DNA of 6,146 bases, taken from positions 1 through 6,146 of the forward strand of contig VSNT01000183.1 in the NCBI GenBank assembly GCA_009774465.1. The letters are read 5' to 3'. The DNA comes from Lachnospiraceae bacterium. GTDB lineage: Bacteria; Bacillota_A; Clostridia; Lachnospirales; Lachnospiraceae. How positions within the stretch are numbered: position 1 is the first letter of the stretch; each line of letters begins with the position of its first letter. The notes beneath the pieces were generated by a model, which ran no database searches, was not told the origin of the DNA, and saw only the letters and a program-made list of their open reading frames with translations. Shown here piece after piece: positions 5,207 to 6,146 of this stretch. A program made the translations under genes and the position numbers.

Positions 5207-6034
5207 ATGACAATCTTATATACATTAATTATTGTAATAACAGTACTTATGATTCTTTATTTACTGGCAATTATGCCAAGACTTGGAAACAGAAAGGCAA
5301 GATTGGATTTTTTGGGCGTTTACTATGCCCACAGGGGGCTTCATAATAATGAATCCAAGGCACCGGAAAATTCTCTGGCAGCTTTTAAAAAGGCAGTGGA
5401 AGCAGGGTACGGGATTGAAATGGATGTTCAGCTTACGAAAGACAAAGTTCCGGTAGTGTTTCATGACTTTACCCTAAAGAGAATTTGTGGGAAGGAAGGA
5501 AAGGTCTGCGATTATACTTTTCAGGAATTAAAGGAATTTAAACTGTGCGGCAGCGAAGAGAGAATCCCTGCGTTTGAACAGGTGCTTAAGCTGGTGGGAG
5601 GAAAGGTTCCCCTTATTGTTGAGCTTAAGGTGGAGTGGACGGATATTTCCGTCTGTCCCCTGGCGGATGAAATGCTGCGGAATTATAAAGGATTGTACTG
5701 TATTGAGTCCTTTAATCCGCTGGCGCTTTTCTGGTACAGAAGACATCACAGTGATGTGGTAAGAGGGCAGTTATCTGATGGTTTTTTAAAGTCAGGTGAA
5801 TTTAAGGGCATTTTGTATGTATTTTTGCAAAACCTGATGCTTAACTGGATAACGAAGCCCGATTTTATTGCATATAATCACAGGTATGCAGATGTATGCG
5901 CCAGAAAAATATGCAGGAGTCTTTATAAGAATATGGCTGTTGCATGGACCATTAAAAGCCAGCAGGAGCTTGAAAAAGCCAGAAATAAATTTGATATTTT
6001 CATTTTTGATTCTTTTATCCCTGATGGAAAGTAA
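5207..6034 (+). CDS. Membrane-anchored glycerophosphodiester phosphodiesterase
   Basis: 275 aa. Glycerophosphodiester phosphodiesterases split glycerophosphodiesters into sn-glycerol 3-phosphate and an alcohol, feeding lipid or glycerol metabolism. One N-terminal helix (about 3-23) is followed by basic residues (R25, R29, K30, R32). By the positive-inside rule the catalytic domain should lie in the cytoplasm, which is inference. Catalytic motifs: AHRG (41-44; H42, R43), PENS (53-56; E54), EMDVQLTKD (71-79; E71, D73), VFHD (84-87; H86), VELK (138-141; E139, K141) and AWT (246-248). The domain is about the normal length for the family, with the TIM-barrel motifs in order. I chose ATG 5207 because the hydrophobic helix begins there and GGGG lies 6 nt upstream. 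ATG 5180 or 5195 would add nine or four residues. It follows the MFS gene by 143 nt in the same direction and may be partly cotranscribed with it. Confidence 0.88.
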   Translation: MTILYTLIIVITVLMILYLLAIMPRLGNRKARLDFLGVYYAHRGLHNNESKAPENSLAAFKKAVEAGYGIEMDVQLTKDKVPVVFHDFTLKRICGKEGKVCDYTFQELKEFKLCGSEERIPAFEQVLKLVGGKVPLIVELKVEWTDISVCPLADEMLRNYKGLYCIESFNPLALFWYRRHHSDVVRGQLSDGFLKSGEFKGILYVFLQNLMLNWITKPDFIAYNHRYADVCARKICRSLYKNMAVAWTIKSQQELEKARNKFDIFIFDSFIPDGK

Positions 6035-6053
6035 AATTATTAAAAAAATATTT

Positions 6054-6099
6054 ATTTTGGTAAAAAATACCTATAAAATTTTAATTTTTGGGTAAAAAT
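6054..6099. repeat. Two similar AT-rich near-palindromes 30 bp apart
   Basis: ATTTTGGTAAAAAAT (6054-6068) and ATTTTTGGGTAAAAAT (6084-6099) share the pattern ATTTT-GG-TAAAAAT. Each has inverted A/T arms of 5-6 bp. Their starts are 30 bp apart, close to three helical turns, with a TATAAA in between (6072-6077). They lie in the spacer after the GDPD gene. They could be paired sites for a regulator of a gene beyond the window, or simply chance in AT-rich DNA. Confidence 0.25.
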
Positions 6100-6122
6100 C
6101 TGAACAAAGGGCGTACAAAATG

Positions 6123-6146
6123 GGCGGCGGAATAAAATCCGCCGCC
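6123..6146. terminator. GC-rich terminator hairpin at the window edge
   Basis: GGCGGCGGA (6123-6131) and TCCGCCGCC (6138-6146) form a perfect 9-bp stem with loop ATAAAA. The window stops exactly at the end of the stem, so the T tract expected for a plus-strand terminator of the GDPD transcript cannot be seen. On the minus strand the stem is followed by CATTTTGTAC, a mediocre tract, so it might also end a convergent gene. The 88 nt between the GDPD stop and this stem contain no gene. Confidence 0.6.

Noticed and set aside
5868..6095. Frame running past the GDPD stop codon on the plus strand
   Set aside because: It is an out-of-frame shadow of the GDPD 3' end that runs on into AT-rich spacer, with no ribosome site of its own.

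Overview
The window looks like chromosomal core sequence from a low- to moderate-GC Bacillota, most likely a gut-type clostridium of the Lachnospiraceae. This is inferred from the AT-rich intergenic regions, the strong AGGAG-type ribosome sites, the YkpA/YbiT-type ABC-F protein and the SLC45-like transporter beside an anchored glycerophosphodiesterase. I see no phage, transposon, CRISPR or plasmid genes.

Left half, minus strand. A divergent intergenic region (about 3556-3755) starts a leftward two-gene operon: an ABC-F ribosome-associated ATPase (1918-3555), then 13 nt later a two-domain protein (225-1904). The second protein joins a complete PHP phosphoesterase (YciV/RNase AM/nucleoside 3',5'-bisphosphatase type) to a complete Cof-type HAD-IIB phosphatase in one uninterrupted reading frame. 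Next, in the same direction, is a tRNA-Glu(CTC) gene (94-165) with its own promoter (179-207), a 3' trailer hairpin and a good intrinsic terminator (24-63). The ABC-F promoter carries a perfect 19-bp palindrome over its -10 box, which is a strong candidate operator.

Right half, plus strand. The divergent gene is a 12-TM MFS transporter of SLC45/GPH-like type (3756-5063). A 143-nt intergenic region with three hairpins and repeated short motifs follows. After it comes a membrane-anchored glycerophosphodiester phosphodiesterase (5207-6034). The window ends in an AT-rich spacer with two similar near-palindromes 30 bp apart, then a GC-rich hairpin at 6123-6146 that is probably a terminator.

Functional reading. 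The leftward genes touch ribosome function and nucleotide or phosphoester turnover, next to a tRNA gene. The rightward pair suggests uptake of a small molecule together with cytosolic hydrolysis of a glycerophosphodiester, but the transporter substrate is not readable from sequence. The points most worth a second look are the PHP-HAD fusion, the palindromic operator candidate and the structured intergenic element. I do not see a clear new multi-gene system.
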